Notes: generated by a model not told the origin, from the sequence alone. A DNA stretch of 64,000 bases from Akkermansiaceae bacterium (GCA_947462535.1 CANHPN010000004.1:1-64000), one strand, 5' to 3'. Counted from the stretch's first letter, positions 1 to 8,399 are shown. Numbers and translations are program-made.

Positions 1-1143
1 GCCAAGGACGAGGCGGAGGCCGTGAAGTGGTGGCGCATGGCTGCCGAGCAGGGGCTAGCCGAAGCTCAACGCGGCCTCGGGGTTTCCTACGAAAACGGAG
101 AAGGCGTGGCCAAGAACGAAGCTGAAGCCGTGAAGTGGTATCTCAAGGCTGCTGAGCAGGGGAATGCCTCTGCGCAATTCAACCTTGGGGGTTGCTATTA
201 CAACGGCAAAGGCGTGGTGAAGGACGGAGCTAAAGCTGTGAAGTGGTGGCGCAAGGCTGCTGAGCAGGGTAATGCGCTGGCTCAGGGGGTTCTTGGGATT
301 TTTTACGCCAACGGAGAAGTCGTCAAGAAGGACGTGGTCGAAGCCGTGAAATGGCATCGCAAGGCTGCCGAGCAGGGGCTAGCCGAAGCTCAACGCGGCC
401 TCGGGGTTTGCTACGCGTCTGGCACGGGCGTGGTGAAGAACGAAGTAGAGGGCTACAAATGGGAACTTCTCGCCGCCGCCAATGGGAATGATACAGCTAA
501 GAAAAATATGGTGATTACCGAGCGCAGCTTATCCCCCGCCCAGCGTGCCGAGGGCCAGCGTTTGGCGCAGGAATGGGAAGCGAGGCACGCAAATCGCGAG
601 GCGGATCAAGGAGCTGAACCGCACTCCGTAACTGCGGCAGTGGGAGATGACCCCAAGACCACGGTAACGTCAAACGATTCAAAATTTTCGTTAAAAGATA
701 TCGGGGCATCGGTGGAAGCAATCTTGTCGGACGAAAAGACCGACGAAACTGAGTTAGCATACATTGGAGCTAGGGGAGGCGCGCTTTTTTTAGCCATTTC
801 CAAGCTGCTTGATGAAAATCCGAGTAGTGAGCGAGGTGAGCTTGACAAGAAGCTGGCGCAAAACTATCTGGAAAGTGCACACCGTTTTTTTAAAGTTGCA
901 CAGTTTTATGGAGAAATAACAGGCAAGTCCGAGAAGAATATTCATGCGCAGCTTTCGTCGCTCATGGAGATTTACCTCCAAGAAATGGTTCGTTCGAAGC
1001 AGCTGAACAATGAAATTATGAGCGCGCCAATCTTGCGTGATTTCAAGGAGATCCAACGTGTAGCGCCGCTTGTGAACGAATTAGATAAGGCTCTCGAAAT
1101 ATCGAAAAAAATTAAATCCGAGGAGAAGCAACCGAAGCATTAA
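1..1143 (+). CDS. Sel1-like repeat (SLR) protein, 5' end outside the window
   Basis: The frame is open from base 1. About five ~36-aa repeats of the form A(V)KW..KAAEQGxAxAQxxLGxxYxxGxGV are followed by a non-repeat C-terminal region. Confidence 0.9.
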   Translation, partial: AKDEAEAVKWWRMAAEQGLAEAQRGLGVSYENGEGVAKNEAEAVKWYLKAAEQGNASAQFNLGGCYYNGKGVVKDGAKAVKWWRKAAEQGNALAQGVLGIFYANGEVVKKDVVEAVKWHRKAAEQGLAEAQRGLGVCYASGTGVVKNEVEGYKWELLAAANGNDTAKKNMVITERSLSPAQRAEGQRLAQEWEARHANREADQGAEPHSVTAAVGDDPKTTVTSNDSKFSLKDIGASVEAILSDEKTDETELAYIGARGGALFLAISKLLDENPSSERGELDKKLAQNYLESAHRFFKVAQFYGEITGKSEKNIHAQLSSLMEIYLQEMVRSKQLNNEIMSAPILRDFKEIQRVAPLVNELDKALEISKKIKSEEKQPKH

Positions 1144-1257
1144 GGCGATCTTTGGCGCTCAGAGTCGTGGTTATTTTCGTGCCAAATCGACCCGTTCTCT
1201 CAGTCAACCCCCTTTTCCCCTTCCCAGACCGGCTTTTCAGTGTATTCTCCGGCCAAG

Positions 1258-1602
1258 ATGAAAAGCAAATTCCTAGCACTAGTTGTCTGTATGCTTGCAC
1301 TATTCGGATGTCAAAGCACTGGTCCTATACCAGTCGGACAAGGAGCATATATGATTGCCAAGAAAGATGGCGCTCCTGGCGTGGGAGTTTCCTATAAGAA
1401 CAAAGCAGCCGTATATCAAGAGGCTTGTGAACACTGCGAAAAACAAGGAATGGACATCAAGGTCATCAAAGAGCAAGTAACACCAGCAAGGCCTGGTCAA
1501 CTTGGATCGACAGAATTAACTTATATTTGTGTCAAGAAGGGAGGCGAATATAAAGTCCCTACAAAGGATCTCGATCGAGTTCAAGAAGTCAGAGTTCGAT
1601 GA
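1258..1602 (+). CDS. small putative lipoprotein, unknown function
   Basis: ATG at 1258 gives MKSKFLALVVCMLALFGCQSTG, a signal peptide with a lipobox-like LFGC, followed by a ~95-aa mature domain. Confidence 0.65.
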   Translation: MKSKFLALVVCMLALFGCQSTGPIPVGQGAYMIAKKDGAPGVGVSYKNKAAVYQEACEHCEKQGMDIKVIKEQVTPARPGQLGSTELTYICVKKGGEYKVPTKDLDRVQEVRVR

Positions 1603-1623
1603 AGGATCTTGGTTTCATCTCGG

Positions 1624-1699
1624 CAACCCCCATTTCCCCGCCCTCCGGTCCGGCCACTGGCTCTTTCAGGGGCCTCCCGCAGAAAGCAAATTCCTAGCA
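1624..1699 (+). repeat. degenerate second copy of the upstream/start region of the lipoprotein gene (copy 1 at 1205-1278)
   Basis: Collinear blocks are shared: CAACCCCC(T/A)TTTCCCC, CCGGC, TTTCAG and AAAGCAAATTCCTAGCA, offset ~420 bp. Confidence 0.6.
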
Positions 1700-1754
1700 G
1701 TCATCTGCGGAATCCGATTCGTTGCAAGGGGTAAGGGCGGCGGGATAGCGGGAA

Positions 1755-1779
1755 GCCCCCCCTCTTTATAAGGGGGGGT
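1755..1779 (-). terminator. hairpin downstream of the accessory operon
   Basis: CCCCCCC...GGGGGGG inverted repeat 3' of the repA-like ORF on the minus strand. There is no clear T-tract. Confidence 0.35.
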
Positions 1780-1813
1780 GTATCCCTTTCCCGATTCCCT
1801 TCCGGTAGAGCTT

Positions 1814-2968
1814 TCACTTTTCCCGCTCCTTTCCTGATTTTCCCGCATGGATGAGAGTCCATTTGCCGCGTGCCGATTTCCTTAGAACGCCAAGAGATTC
1901 GCCTTTCTGGAGTCGCTTTTTCATCGTCTCGAGATTGGTGAGCTTTTCTTTCCCTCTGATTTCCTGTTCGGCTTGGATTGCTAGATTTGCGCAAATTGCG
2001 GGAAAGGGCCCATTTTCCCGATTCCCGGCCAAATGCTCGAAAATTGGGCTCCAGTATCCCCTCGCCTCGGCGGTCGCCTTTTCATGCCGCTGTGCCGCTG
2101 TCAACGCTGCCGCACGTCCTTGGGAGATGTGCATCCCGGCTTTATCATTCCATGCAAAGCAGAATCCTTGCTCCTTTGGAATGTCCCGCTTCCGCATGTC
2201 GGTTCCGTAGATGGTGGAGACTCCCTTGGCGTCCTTGTCGATGCGGAGGTTTGCAAAGGCCTTGCGGTTCAACTCGCTGCCAAGGTGCCCCCGTGTCTTG
2301 GCTTGCTCGGTTCCTGGGTTCTCATGCAGGACGCAAAAGATGGGGGTATTGAATTCCTGACTGAGCGCATGGATATTGGAAACCAGTTCCAACGCCTCCG
2401 CTTCATCGTTAGGACTTTTGCAAAGGTCTGCGATACCGTCGATGATTACAGCGTCGATGACACCACGGGCTGCCTGTTCATGCCTGAGAGACTCGCTGAG
2501 GATCTCCAAGCGTTCCGACCTTGCGAACATGACCAAAGGAAGAGAGACGAGCCTGTCGCTAACCTCCTGCAAGCCTGAGCGGGTGACGCTGCGGGAAACA
2601 AGCCCGTGCCAATCGGCGCGGCTTTGCTCCGTGTCTAGATGGAGGATTACCCCGGTGCCTTCTCCCTGCCATGACATGCAAAGCGCATCTGCGGTGTGGT
2701 AAAAGTCTCCCCGCTGTGCTGCCGCTAGGACGGCGGCAACGACGGCGGACTTGCCCACCTTGGACTTGCCTTGAATCACGGTGATGTTTCCACGGGCGGC
2801 GATTGGCACGTCTCCAATCATCATGCACGATTCGTCCGGTGGCGGTGTTTCGCTAGGATCAAAACGCATGGCATAAGCCCGCTCCCTTAGCTGCCGTCCT
2901 GCGGTTTCCGCGTTAAGTGGTGATCTCTGACGCGGGCCTAGCGGCTTTTGATTGGGTGCAGGGTTCAC
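1814..2968 (-). CDS. RepA-like AAA ATPase / replicative helicase-like protein
   Basis: Walker A ITVIQGKSKVGKSAVVAAVLAAAQRG, VIIDGIADL Walker B-like segment, and overall RepA/AAA_25 character. GTG start overlaps the upstream stop. Confidence 0.7.
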   Translation of the reverse strand: MNPAPNQKPLGPRQRSPLNAETAGRQLRERAYAMRFDPSETPPPDESCMMIGDVPIAARGNITVIQGKSKVGKSAVVAAVLAAAQRGDFYHTADALCMSWQGEGTGVILHLDTEQSRADWHGLVSRSVTRSGLQEVSDRLVSLPLVMFARSERLEILSESLRHEQAARGVIDAVIIDGIADLCKSPNDEAEALELVSNIHALSQEFNTPIFCVLHENPGTEQAKTRGHLGSELNRKAFANLRIDKDAKGVSTIYGTDMRKRDIPKEQGFCFAWNDKAGMHISQGRAAALTAAQRHEKATAEARGYWSPIFEHLAGNRENGPFPAICANLAIQAEQEIRGKEKLTNLETMKKRLQKGESLGVLRKSARGKWTLIHAGKSGKEREK

Positions 2969-3177
2969 CGGGTGGTTTCCTTTCCTTGTTCAAGGTTGTC
3001 GAGCAAGGCAAGCATGCTGGCGACTTCCTTGTCGCTGCGGCGGCTCGGCGCATGGGCTTCGTAAGGGTCCATGACGATCATGTCGTCTAGGCTCCGGTCT
3101 AGGTCGATCATGTCTTGGCCGTGTGAGTCGGTGAAGATGGACTTGGCGAAGTGGCAGTGGGTGGTGAGTGCACTCAT
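2965..3177 (-). CDS. hypothetical 70-aa protein
   Basis: ORF with TAATG overlap to the upstream ORF and GTGA overlap to the downstream repA-like gene. Confidence 0.5.
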   Translation of the reverse strand: MSALTTHCHFAKSIFTDSHGQDMIDLDRSLDDMIVMDPYEAHAPSRRSDKEVASMLALLDNLEQGKETTR

Positions 3178-3467
3178 TAGCGTGCTGCCTTCCGGTTAGC
3201 TTCGCTCTTCCAGCCGACGGGCTGGCAGCGGTGTGATTCAATGAACCGCTCGATGTCGGCGCGGGAAAATCTGATATTTCGGCCGAACTTGATGAATCCG
3301 ATTTTCCGCTCGGCGACCAACTCTTGAAGACTGCGCTTCGAGATACTCAGTACGGCGGCAGTTTGCGGCGTGTTCAACAGCTTTTCCAGCTGCTCGATTT
3401 CCTTGGGGGTGAGGGGGATGCTTTCTGCGGCATCTCGGCGCGTCAATAATGTGGATGTGGTATGCAC
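3177..3467 (-). CDS. excisionase/MerR-like helix-turn-helix DNA-binding protein
   Basis: LLNTPQTAAVLSISKRSLQELVAERKIGFIKFGRNIRFSRADIERFIESH is typical of excisionase-family HTH proteins. The start is taken as the GTG at 3467; the ORF track extends to 3641 but overlaps another ORF. Confidence 0.75.
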   Translation of the reverse strand: MHTTSTLLTRRDAAESIPLTPKEIEQLEKLLNTPQTAAVLSISKRSLQELVAERKIGFIKFGRNIRFSRADIERFIESHRCQPVGWKSEANRKAAR

Positions 3468-3522
3468 GGGTAAGTCATGCCACCCCGTGCATTTCGATAC
3501 GTGAGGGGCATTCCCCCCGGTT

Positions 3523-4320
3523 TCAACCCACTCTTTTCTTCCCGCGTTTTCCGTGCGGTGCATGAAGCCAGCTGAAACCCATTCGTCCAAGTTTTTCAAT
3601 GAATGACTCCATGGTGATTCCATCAACACCGCCGCCGCCAAGGCCTGTGTATTCGTCGAGAATCTCAGGGCGCGATGGAATTCCGTCGGCCTGAAAAGCC
3701 GCTTCTCTGATCGCTTCTGCCACGTCGTGAAAATCGTCCAGCGGAGTTTCCAGCTCGCCCGTGCGGACGCCTTCGTGATTCTTCACGGCGGCGGCGATGC
3801 GGTGAATCTCCTCGGCATCGCCGCGCACTATCGCGGCAAGCATTTGATACGCCTCCCGATGGAATAGGTTCACGAGTTCAAGAGCGCGGGGGCTGTCAGG
3901 GTCGGATGGCAGTCCGGGGATCTCATGGGCGGCCTGCTCGGGCCTGTGGTCTTCGGGAATGATGAACGACCCACGGATTTCGTAAATCATGCCGAAAGTG
4001 GCGTCGAGCTGCGGCGGCTTCCTCGGGCCGGTGGCCTTCGTGATGCGGTTTGTTCGGTTCCCGGTGCCGTGAGCCGACGCAAGCGCGGCAGTGCCGTTCC
4101 AAGAAACCTCAACCGCGTCGTCGGGATGAAAAACGAGCCGTCCGCCACCATCGCCGGAAAATTGGCGCATGCCGTCGGGGGTGCGGATTTCGAGATACTC
4201 GCCGTGGCACCTGCGGACCGTGCCAGTGGGTTGGTGTAGCCACTCGGATTTCCATGAACTGCCCTGCGGCACCGGGGTTTCCGTCCAGCCGTCCCCCTTG
4301 GGTGCTGCGCGGTCACTCAC
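3523..4320 (-). CDS. hypothetical protein, 265 aa
   Basis: Long ORF, GTG start overlapping the stop of the upstream micro-ORF (GTGA). No family recognised. Confidence 0.6.
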   Translation of the reverse strand: MSDRAAPKGDGWTETPVPQGSSWKSEWLHQPTGTVRRCHGEYLEIRTPDGMRQFSGDGGGRLVFHPDDAVEVSWNGTAALASAHGTGNRTNRITKATGPRKPPQLDATFGMIYEIRGSFIIPEDHRPEQAAHEIPGLPSDPDSPRALELVNLFHREAYQMLAAIVRGDAEEIHRIAAAVKNHEGVRTGELETPLDDFHDVAEAIREAAFQADGIPSRPEILDEYTGLGGGGVDGITMESFIEKLGRMGFSWLHAPHGKRGKKRVG

Positions 4321-4436
4321 GCTACCCTCCTTCCCGTTTCGATTGCGGCGACGTTGTCGGGGGCATTGCCGGGGAGGATTTCCCAGAGCTTGTCCGCCCT
4401 CCCTTGCTCGATGTTCGTGATATTCAAACAGTTCAT
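4317..4436 (-). CDS. 39-aa micro-ORF MNCLNITNIEQGRADKLWEILPGNAPDNVAAIETGRRVA (copy 1)
   Basis: Below the ORF-track cutoff. ATG overlaps the antitoxin stop (ATGA) and its stop overlaps the next start (GTGA). Shares a conserved core with the ORF at 5206-5328. Confidence 0.55.
   Translation of the reverse strand: MNCLNITNIEQGRADKLWEILPGNAPDNVAAIETGRRVA
4347..4398. repeat. 52-bp direct repeat, copy 1, flanking the TA module
   Basis: ggcgacgttgtcgggggcattgccggggaggatttcccagagcttgtccgcc; 49/52 by-eye identity to 5236-5287. Confidence 0.85.
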
Positions 4437-4825
4437 GCCACCGCCTCTTGAAGAACTTCGGGATGTTTCAGGGCGATGGAGATCAACATGCGGGCAGCGC
4501 CAGAGGGTTCGCGCTTCTTCTGTTCCCAACTGCGGAGGGTGCTGAGTCCGATGCCTAGCAGGTCGGCGAAGGCTTCCTGCGTGAGGTCGAGGGACTGGCG
4601 GACCTTGGCGACTTCGCTCTTGGCTTCCCACGCCTTGGCGGATTTGCGGCGCTGGGATTCAGGATTCACCGCTACGCGGGAGAAGGTGCCGTCGGGCCTT
4701 TTCTCAATGCGGAAAACCCTAGCAGGCGTGCGCTCGCCCCGCTCCAGTGCGTCTTTCTTGCTCTTGAGCGTGGCAGCCGTTGGAGCTTGGCCAGCGGGCT
4801 TGGTGGTGGATGGGATGGCTTTCAT
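4433..4825 (-). CDS. HTH-type antitoxin (HigA-like, Xre family)
   Basis: KVRQSLDLTQEAFADLLGIGLSTLRSWEQKKREPSGAARMLISIALKHPEVLQ is a canonical HTH_3/HigA pattern. Start overlaps the toxin stop. Confidence 0.85.
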   Translation of the reverse strand: MKAIPSTTKPAGQAPTAATLKSKKDALERGERTPARVFRIEKRPDGTFSRVAVNPESQRRKSAKAWEAKSEVAKVRQSLDLTQEAFADLLGIGLSTLRSWEQKKREPSGAARMLISIALKHPEVLQEAVA

Positions 4826-5127
4826 GGTTTCTTCTTTTTGAGTTCCTTCAACTGAGCTTGGCTGAGATTTTCCGCTTCGTTCTTGGCGTAGAGGTCGAGA
4901 AGCAGGATGCGGTGGTCATCGGTGATCCAGTAGTAAATGACGCGTGCGCCGCCTCGCTTGCCGTGGCCCTTGGCGGCCCAGCGGAGCTTGCGGCAGCCAC
5001 CGGAACCGGGAATGATGTCACCGGCATCGGGTTGCTCCCACAGATACATCTGGATCGCGAAGATCCCATCGTCACCGATCAGGCGGAGTGCTTTCTCAGT
5101 GAAATCAGGATCTTCCTCAAAGGTCAC
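4822..5127 (-). CDS. type II toxin, RelE/HigB-like
   Basis: GSGGCRKLRWAAKGHGKRGGARVIYYWITDDHRILLLDLYAKNEAENLSQAQLKELKK resembles the HigB-like RelE toxin core. Gene order is toxin then antitoxin. Confidence 0.85.
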   Translation of the reverse strand: MTFEEDPDFTEKALRLIGDDGIFAIQMYLWEQPDAGDIIPGSGGCRKLRWAAKGHGKRGGARVIYYWITDDHRILLLDLYAKNEAENLSQAQLKELKKKKP

Positions 5128-5165
5128 GGCGGGATTCTACGGAGGATTGCCCGACGTTCAAGATG

Positions 5166-5180
5166 TAATACTTAGTATTA
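5166..5180. promoter_or_regulatory. perfect palindrome TAATACTTAGTATTA, candidate operator of the TA operon
   Basis: 7-bp half-sites around one central base, ~40 bp upstream of the toxin start in an AT-rich patch. Confidence 0.6.
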
Positions 5181-5205
5181 TTTTTTGCACGGTGGCGGGA
5201 GTGAC

Positions 5206-5328
5206 TCATGCGCTCGCCCTCCCTTCCTCGATGCTGGCGACGTTGGCGGGGGCATTGCCGGGGAGAATTTCCCAGAGCTTGTCGGCCTCCCGCTTCTTGA
5301 TGAGCTTCCGGTAGTGGGTGTGAACCAT
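5206..5328 (-). CDS. 40-aa micro-ORF MVHTHYRKLIKKREADKLWEILPGNAPANVASIEEGRASA (copy 2)
   Basis: ATG-to-TGA ORF read directly from the minus strand. Core ADKLWEILPGNAPxNVAxIExGR is shared with 4317-4436. Confidence 0.5.
   Translation of the reverse strand: MVHTHYRKLIKKREADKLWEILPGNAPANVASIEEGRASA
5236..5287. repeat. 52-bp direct repeat, copy 2
   Basis: ggcgacgttggcgggggcattgccggggagaatttcccagagcttgtcggcc; see 4347-4398. Confidence 0.85.
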
Positions 5329-5409
5329 GGTAACGGATGTTGCGGAGCAAGCGGGAGGTCATTCAGCCACGCTATTGCCAAGCAGGCGGATGTCTGCCAT
5401 GGCTGCGGC

Positions 5410-7011
5410 GTGAACTCCCATCGCCCACTCCCACTCATCGGGTGCGTTCTTCTCGCTTGTTCGGCCGGCCCCACCGCTGCGGAGGATTTCTCCTTCGAAT
5501 CGCTCTGCGGCAAGGCCCGCAAAATGGCGGCCGCACCGCACGCCGCGCCGAAGCTGGAGCTCGCAGATTTCTGGAAAAACCTGAATTACGACCAGCACCG
5601 CGACATTCGTTTCCAGATGGAGTCCGGGCTGTGGGCGAAGGAAAAGGGACCGTTTTCGATAGATTTCTTCCACCCAGGATGGACCGCGAAAAAGATGGTG
5701 ACGCTGCATGAAGTGACTGGCGGGAAATCCAATCCGCTCAAGTTCGACCTGAGTCTTTTCAATTATGGAAAACAAAAAGTTCCCGCCGGGACACCGCCGC
5801 CTCCAGGCTACGCCGGTTGGAGGGCGCGCACCCATTTGAACACGGCGGACTACATGGATGAGTTCCTTGTCTTCATGGGCGCGAGCTATTTCCGGGCCAT
5901 TCCCAAGGACGCGCCTTACGGGCTTTCCGCCCGCGGCTTGTCGATCAACAGCGGACTGCCGGGCGTGGGCGAGGAGTTCCCGGATTTCTCGGAATTCTAT
6001 CTGGAGAAGCCGGAGAAGGATTCGAACACGCTCAAGGTCAGCGCCCTGCTCACCGGCGAGAGCGTCGCCGGTGCCTATCAGTTCACCATCACCCCAGGAC
6101 CGGAAACCGTCGTGGATGTGGTGGCGGAAATCACGCTCCGCCGCCCGGTCCAGCAGCTCGGACTTGCGCCGTTTTCCAGCATGTTCTGGTTCGGCGAAAG
6201 CACGCATCCGAAGCCTTATGATTTCCGGCCGGAGGTGCATGACAGCGACGGCTTGCTGATGGAGCTGGGCAGTGGGAATTTTCATTACCGTCCGTTGGAA
6301 ACGACCAAGGGCGAGTTCCGCCACTGCGTTTTCACGATGGAGAAGCCGCGCTCGTGGTCGCTCTTGCAGCGCGACCGCTCGTTCAATTCCTATCAGGACC
6401 CGGAGGCGCTCTATCACAACCGCCCGAGCGTGCGGGTGGAGCCGGTGGAGGGATTCGACCTCGGGAAACTCCATTTGATAGAAATGCCGACCCACGACGA
6501 GACGGACGACAACGTGATTCTCCTCTGGGAGCCGCAGCCGACGCTGGAAGTCGGGAAAACCGCCCGTTTCCATTACCGCCTGCGCTGGATGCGCGATCCC
6601 GCGCCGTCGGGAGTTTTCAGCGTCCGCGCCACGCGCTCCGGGACGCCGGTGCAGAAGCCGGACGAGGTGTTGGTGGCCATCGATTTCGCGAAGCCGCTTG
6701 AGCCGGGACTCAAAGTCGGCGATCCGAAATGGGATGACATTTCGAAGTTGAAGACGGTTGTCACGGTGAATCAAAAGACGGTGAAGATCCTCCACGTCGG
6801 GCTGAGCGACGTCAGCATGCCGAATGTGGATGCGCTGCCCGCCGGCCTCGGGCGCAGCGACAAGCTCCACATGCCGCAGGTGCTCCGTGCGTTTTTCGTG
6901 CTCGATCCGCCGAAGGATTTGAACGACATCGACATGACTTGCGAGCTCCAGGACGAGACCGGCAAGTGCGTCTCCGAGCGCTGGGTTTATCTCTGGAAAA
7001 AATCCCGGTAA
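5410..7011 (+). CDS. periplasmic glucan biosynthesis protein, MdoG/OpgG-OpgD family
   Basis: LADFWKNLNYDQHRDIRFQMESGLWAKEKGPFSIDFFHPGW and DEFLVFMGASYFRAIPKDAPYGLSARGLSINSG are typical of OpgG/D. GTG start at 5410 gives a signal peptide; the ORF is open from 5185. Confidence 0.9.
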   Translation: MNSHRPLPLIGCVLLACSAGPTAAEDFSFESLCGKARKMAAAPHAAPKLELADFWKNLNYDQHRDIRFQMESGLWAKEKGPFSIDFFHPGWTAKKMVTLHEVTGGKSNPLKFDLSLFNYGKQKVPAGTPPPPGYAGWRARTHLNTADYMDEFLVFMGASYFRAIPKDAPYGLSARGLSINSGLPGVGEEFPDFSEFYLEKPEKDSNTLKVSALLTGESVAGAYQFTITPGPETVVDVVAEITLRRPVQQLGLAPFSSMFWFGESTHPKPYDFRPEVHDSDGLLMELGSGNFHYRPLETTKGEFRHCVFTMEKPRSWSLLQRDRSFNSYQDPEALYHNRPSVRVEPVEGFDLGKLHLIEMPTHDETDDNVILLWEPQPTLEVGKTARFHYRLRWMRDPAPSGVFSVRATRSGTPVQKPDEVLVAIDFAKPLEPGLKVGDPKWDDISKLKTVVTVNQKTVKILHVGLSDVSMPNVDALPAGLGRSDKLHMPQVLRAFFVLDPPKDLNDIDMTCELQDETGKCVSERWVYLWKKSR

Positions 7012-8376
7012 TCAAGAAGCGCCGGGCGGCAGGATCAGCACTTTGTCGATCCGGTTGCGGTCGAGGTCCACCACCTCGATCCGGAATCCACCGGCGGTGA
7101 AGTGGTCGCCCGTCGCGGGAATTTTCCCAAGTGACTGGAGAATGAAGCCGCTGAGAGTCGAATATTCGCGCTCGTCCGCGGCTTCCAGCGGGAGTTCCGG
7201 GAAGAGCTCTTCCAGTTCATCGATGCGGATCATCGCATCCACCAGCCAGCTGCCATCCTCGCGCCGCGCCGCGTCCGGGCGCGCGGGTTTGGTGGAGTCG
7301 AAGTCGCCGATGATCGTTTCCATGACATCGTGCAGCGTGATCAATCCGGCGATGCCGCCGAACTCGTCGGCCACGAGGGCGATGGTGGAATTGCTCTTGC
7401 GGAATGTTTCCAACAGCCGGTTGAGCGGCTGGGTGGGAGGCACTAGGAGCGGCGGCTTGAGCAAGCTCTTGAGCCCGCTGTGATCGCCGGCGTAGTGCGC
7501 GGCGAAGAGGTCTTTGATAGAAATCATTCCTAGCAGGTTGTCCCGTCGGCCTTCGAAAACCGGGAACTGGCTGTGATGGCTGCGCAAAACGGCGAGGCAG
7601 GTTTCGTCGCGGCTTTTCGTCGCATCCAGCCAGCAAATTTTCCCGCGATGAATCATCAAGTCGCGCACGCACAGGCTGTCCAGGCCGAGGATGGCCTCCA
7701 CCATTTCCGATTCCCCGGCGATCAGCGCCCCGCCGCGCTCGCCTTCGCGGACGAGCATTTTCACCTCCTCCTCGCTCACGGCGGCCTCCTCCGCAGGGCG
7801 GACCCGCAGCAAGCCGAGCATGAGATCCGTGGACAGACCGAGCAATTTCACCACCGGCGAGGCGATCCGCGACAGCCGCGCCATCGGCCCGGCGGCAAAC
7901 CGCGCGATCATTTCGGGATTGCCCATGCCGATGCGTTTCGGGACGAGCTCGCCGATGACCAGCGAGAAATAAGTGATCGCGCTCACCACCAGACCGACGG
8001 CCAGGGGATCCGCCCAAGGCGCGATCCATGGCACCAGGGCGAGCGCCGAAGCGAGGGATTTCGCCAGGGTCGCGCCGCCGAACGCGCCGGCCAGGACCCC
8101 GACGAGGGTGATGCCGATCTGCGTCGTGGAAAGAAAGCGGTTGGGAGATTCGACAAGATCGAGCGCGGCCTGCGCTTTTTTGTCGCCGGCTTCCGCCCAC
8201 TGCCGCAGACGCGATTTCCGGCTGGAAACCACCGCGATTTCAATCATCGCGAACAGTCCGTTGAGCAACAGAAGCAGGAAAATGAAGACGATTTCGAAGC
8301 CGACGGCAGACATTCCCCAAGCAAGCAAGACATCCCTGGATCGGCGAGCTTGATCATTCGGCTGGTCAAAATTCAC
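7012..8376 (-). CDS. hemolysin-family/CorC-type transporter (DUF21-CBS-CorC_HlyC)
   Basis: N-terminal DUF21 transmembrane region, CBS pair and C-terminal CorC_HlyC-like segment. An alternative ATG lies at 8313. Confidence 0.9.
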   Translation of the reverse strand: MNFDQPNDQARRSRDVLLAWGMSAVGFEIVFIFLLLLLNGLFAMIEIAVVSSRKSRLRQWAEAGDKKAQAALDLVESPNRFLSTTQIGITLVGVLAGAFGGATLAKSLASALALVPWIAPWADPLAVGLVVSAITYFSLVIGELVPKRIGMGNPEMIARFAAGPMARLSRIASPVVKLLGLSTDLMLGLLRVRPAEEAAVSEEEVKMLVREGERGGALIAGESEMVEAILGLDSLCVRDLMIHRGKICWLDATKSRDETCLAVLRSHHSQFPVFEGRRDNLLGMISIKDLFAAHYAGDHSGLKSLLKPPLLVPPTQPLNRLLETFRKSNSTIALVADEFGGIAGLITLHDVMETIIGDFDSTKPARPDAARREDGSWLVDAMIRIDELEELFPELPLEAADEREYSTLSGFILQSLGKIPATGDHFTAGGFRIEVVDLDRNRIDKVLILPPGAS

Positions 8377-8399
8377 CTAAATAATAATTGGAATAGTTC

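Noticed and set aside
1788-2020. Repeated TTTTCCCG(A/C)TTCC-like motifs that could be replication iterons near the repA-like gene
   Set aside because: Irregular spacing, and most lie inside the repA-like coding sequence; too degenerate to call an origin.
5359-6870. 503-aa minus-strand ORF opposite the opgG-like gene
   Set aside because: Antisense shadow of a well-supported coding gene in GC-rich DNA; Arg/His/Leu-rich sequence without domain motifs.
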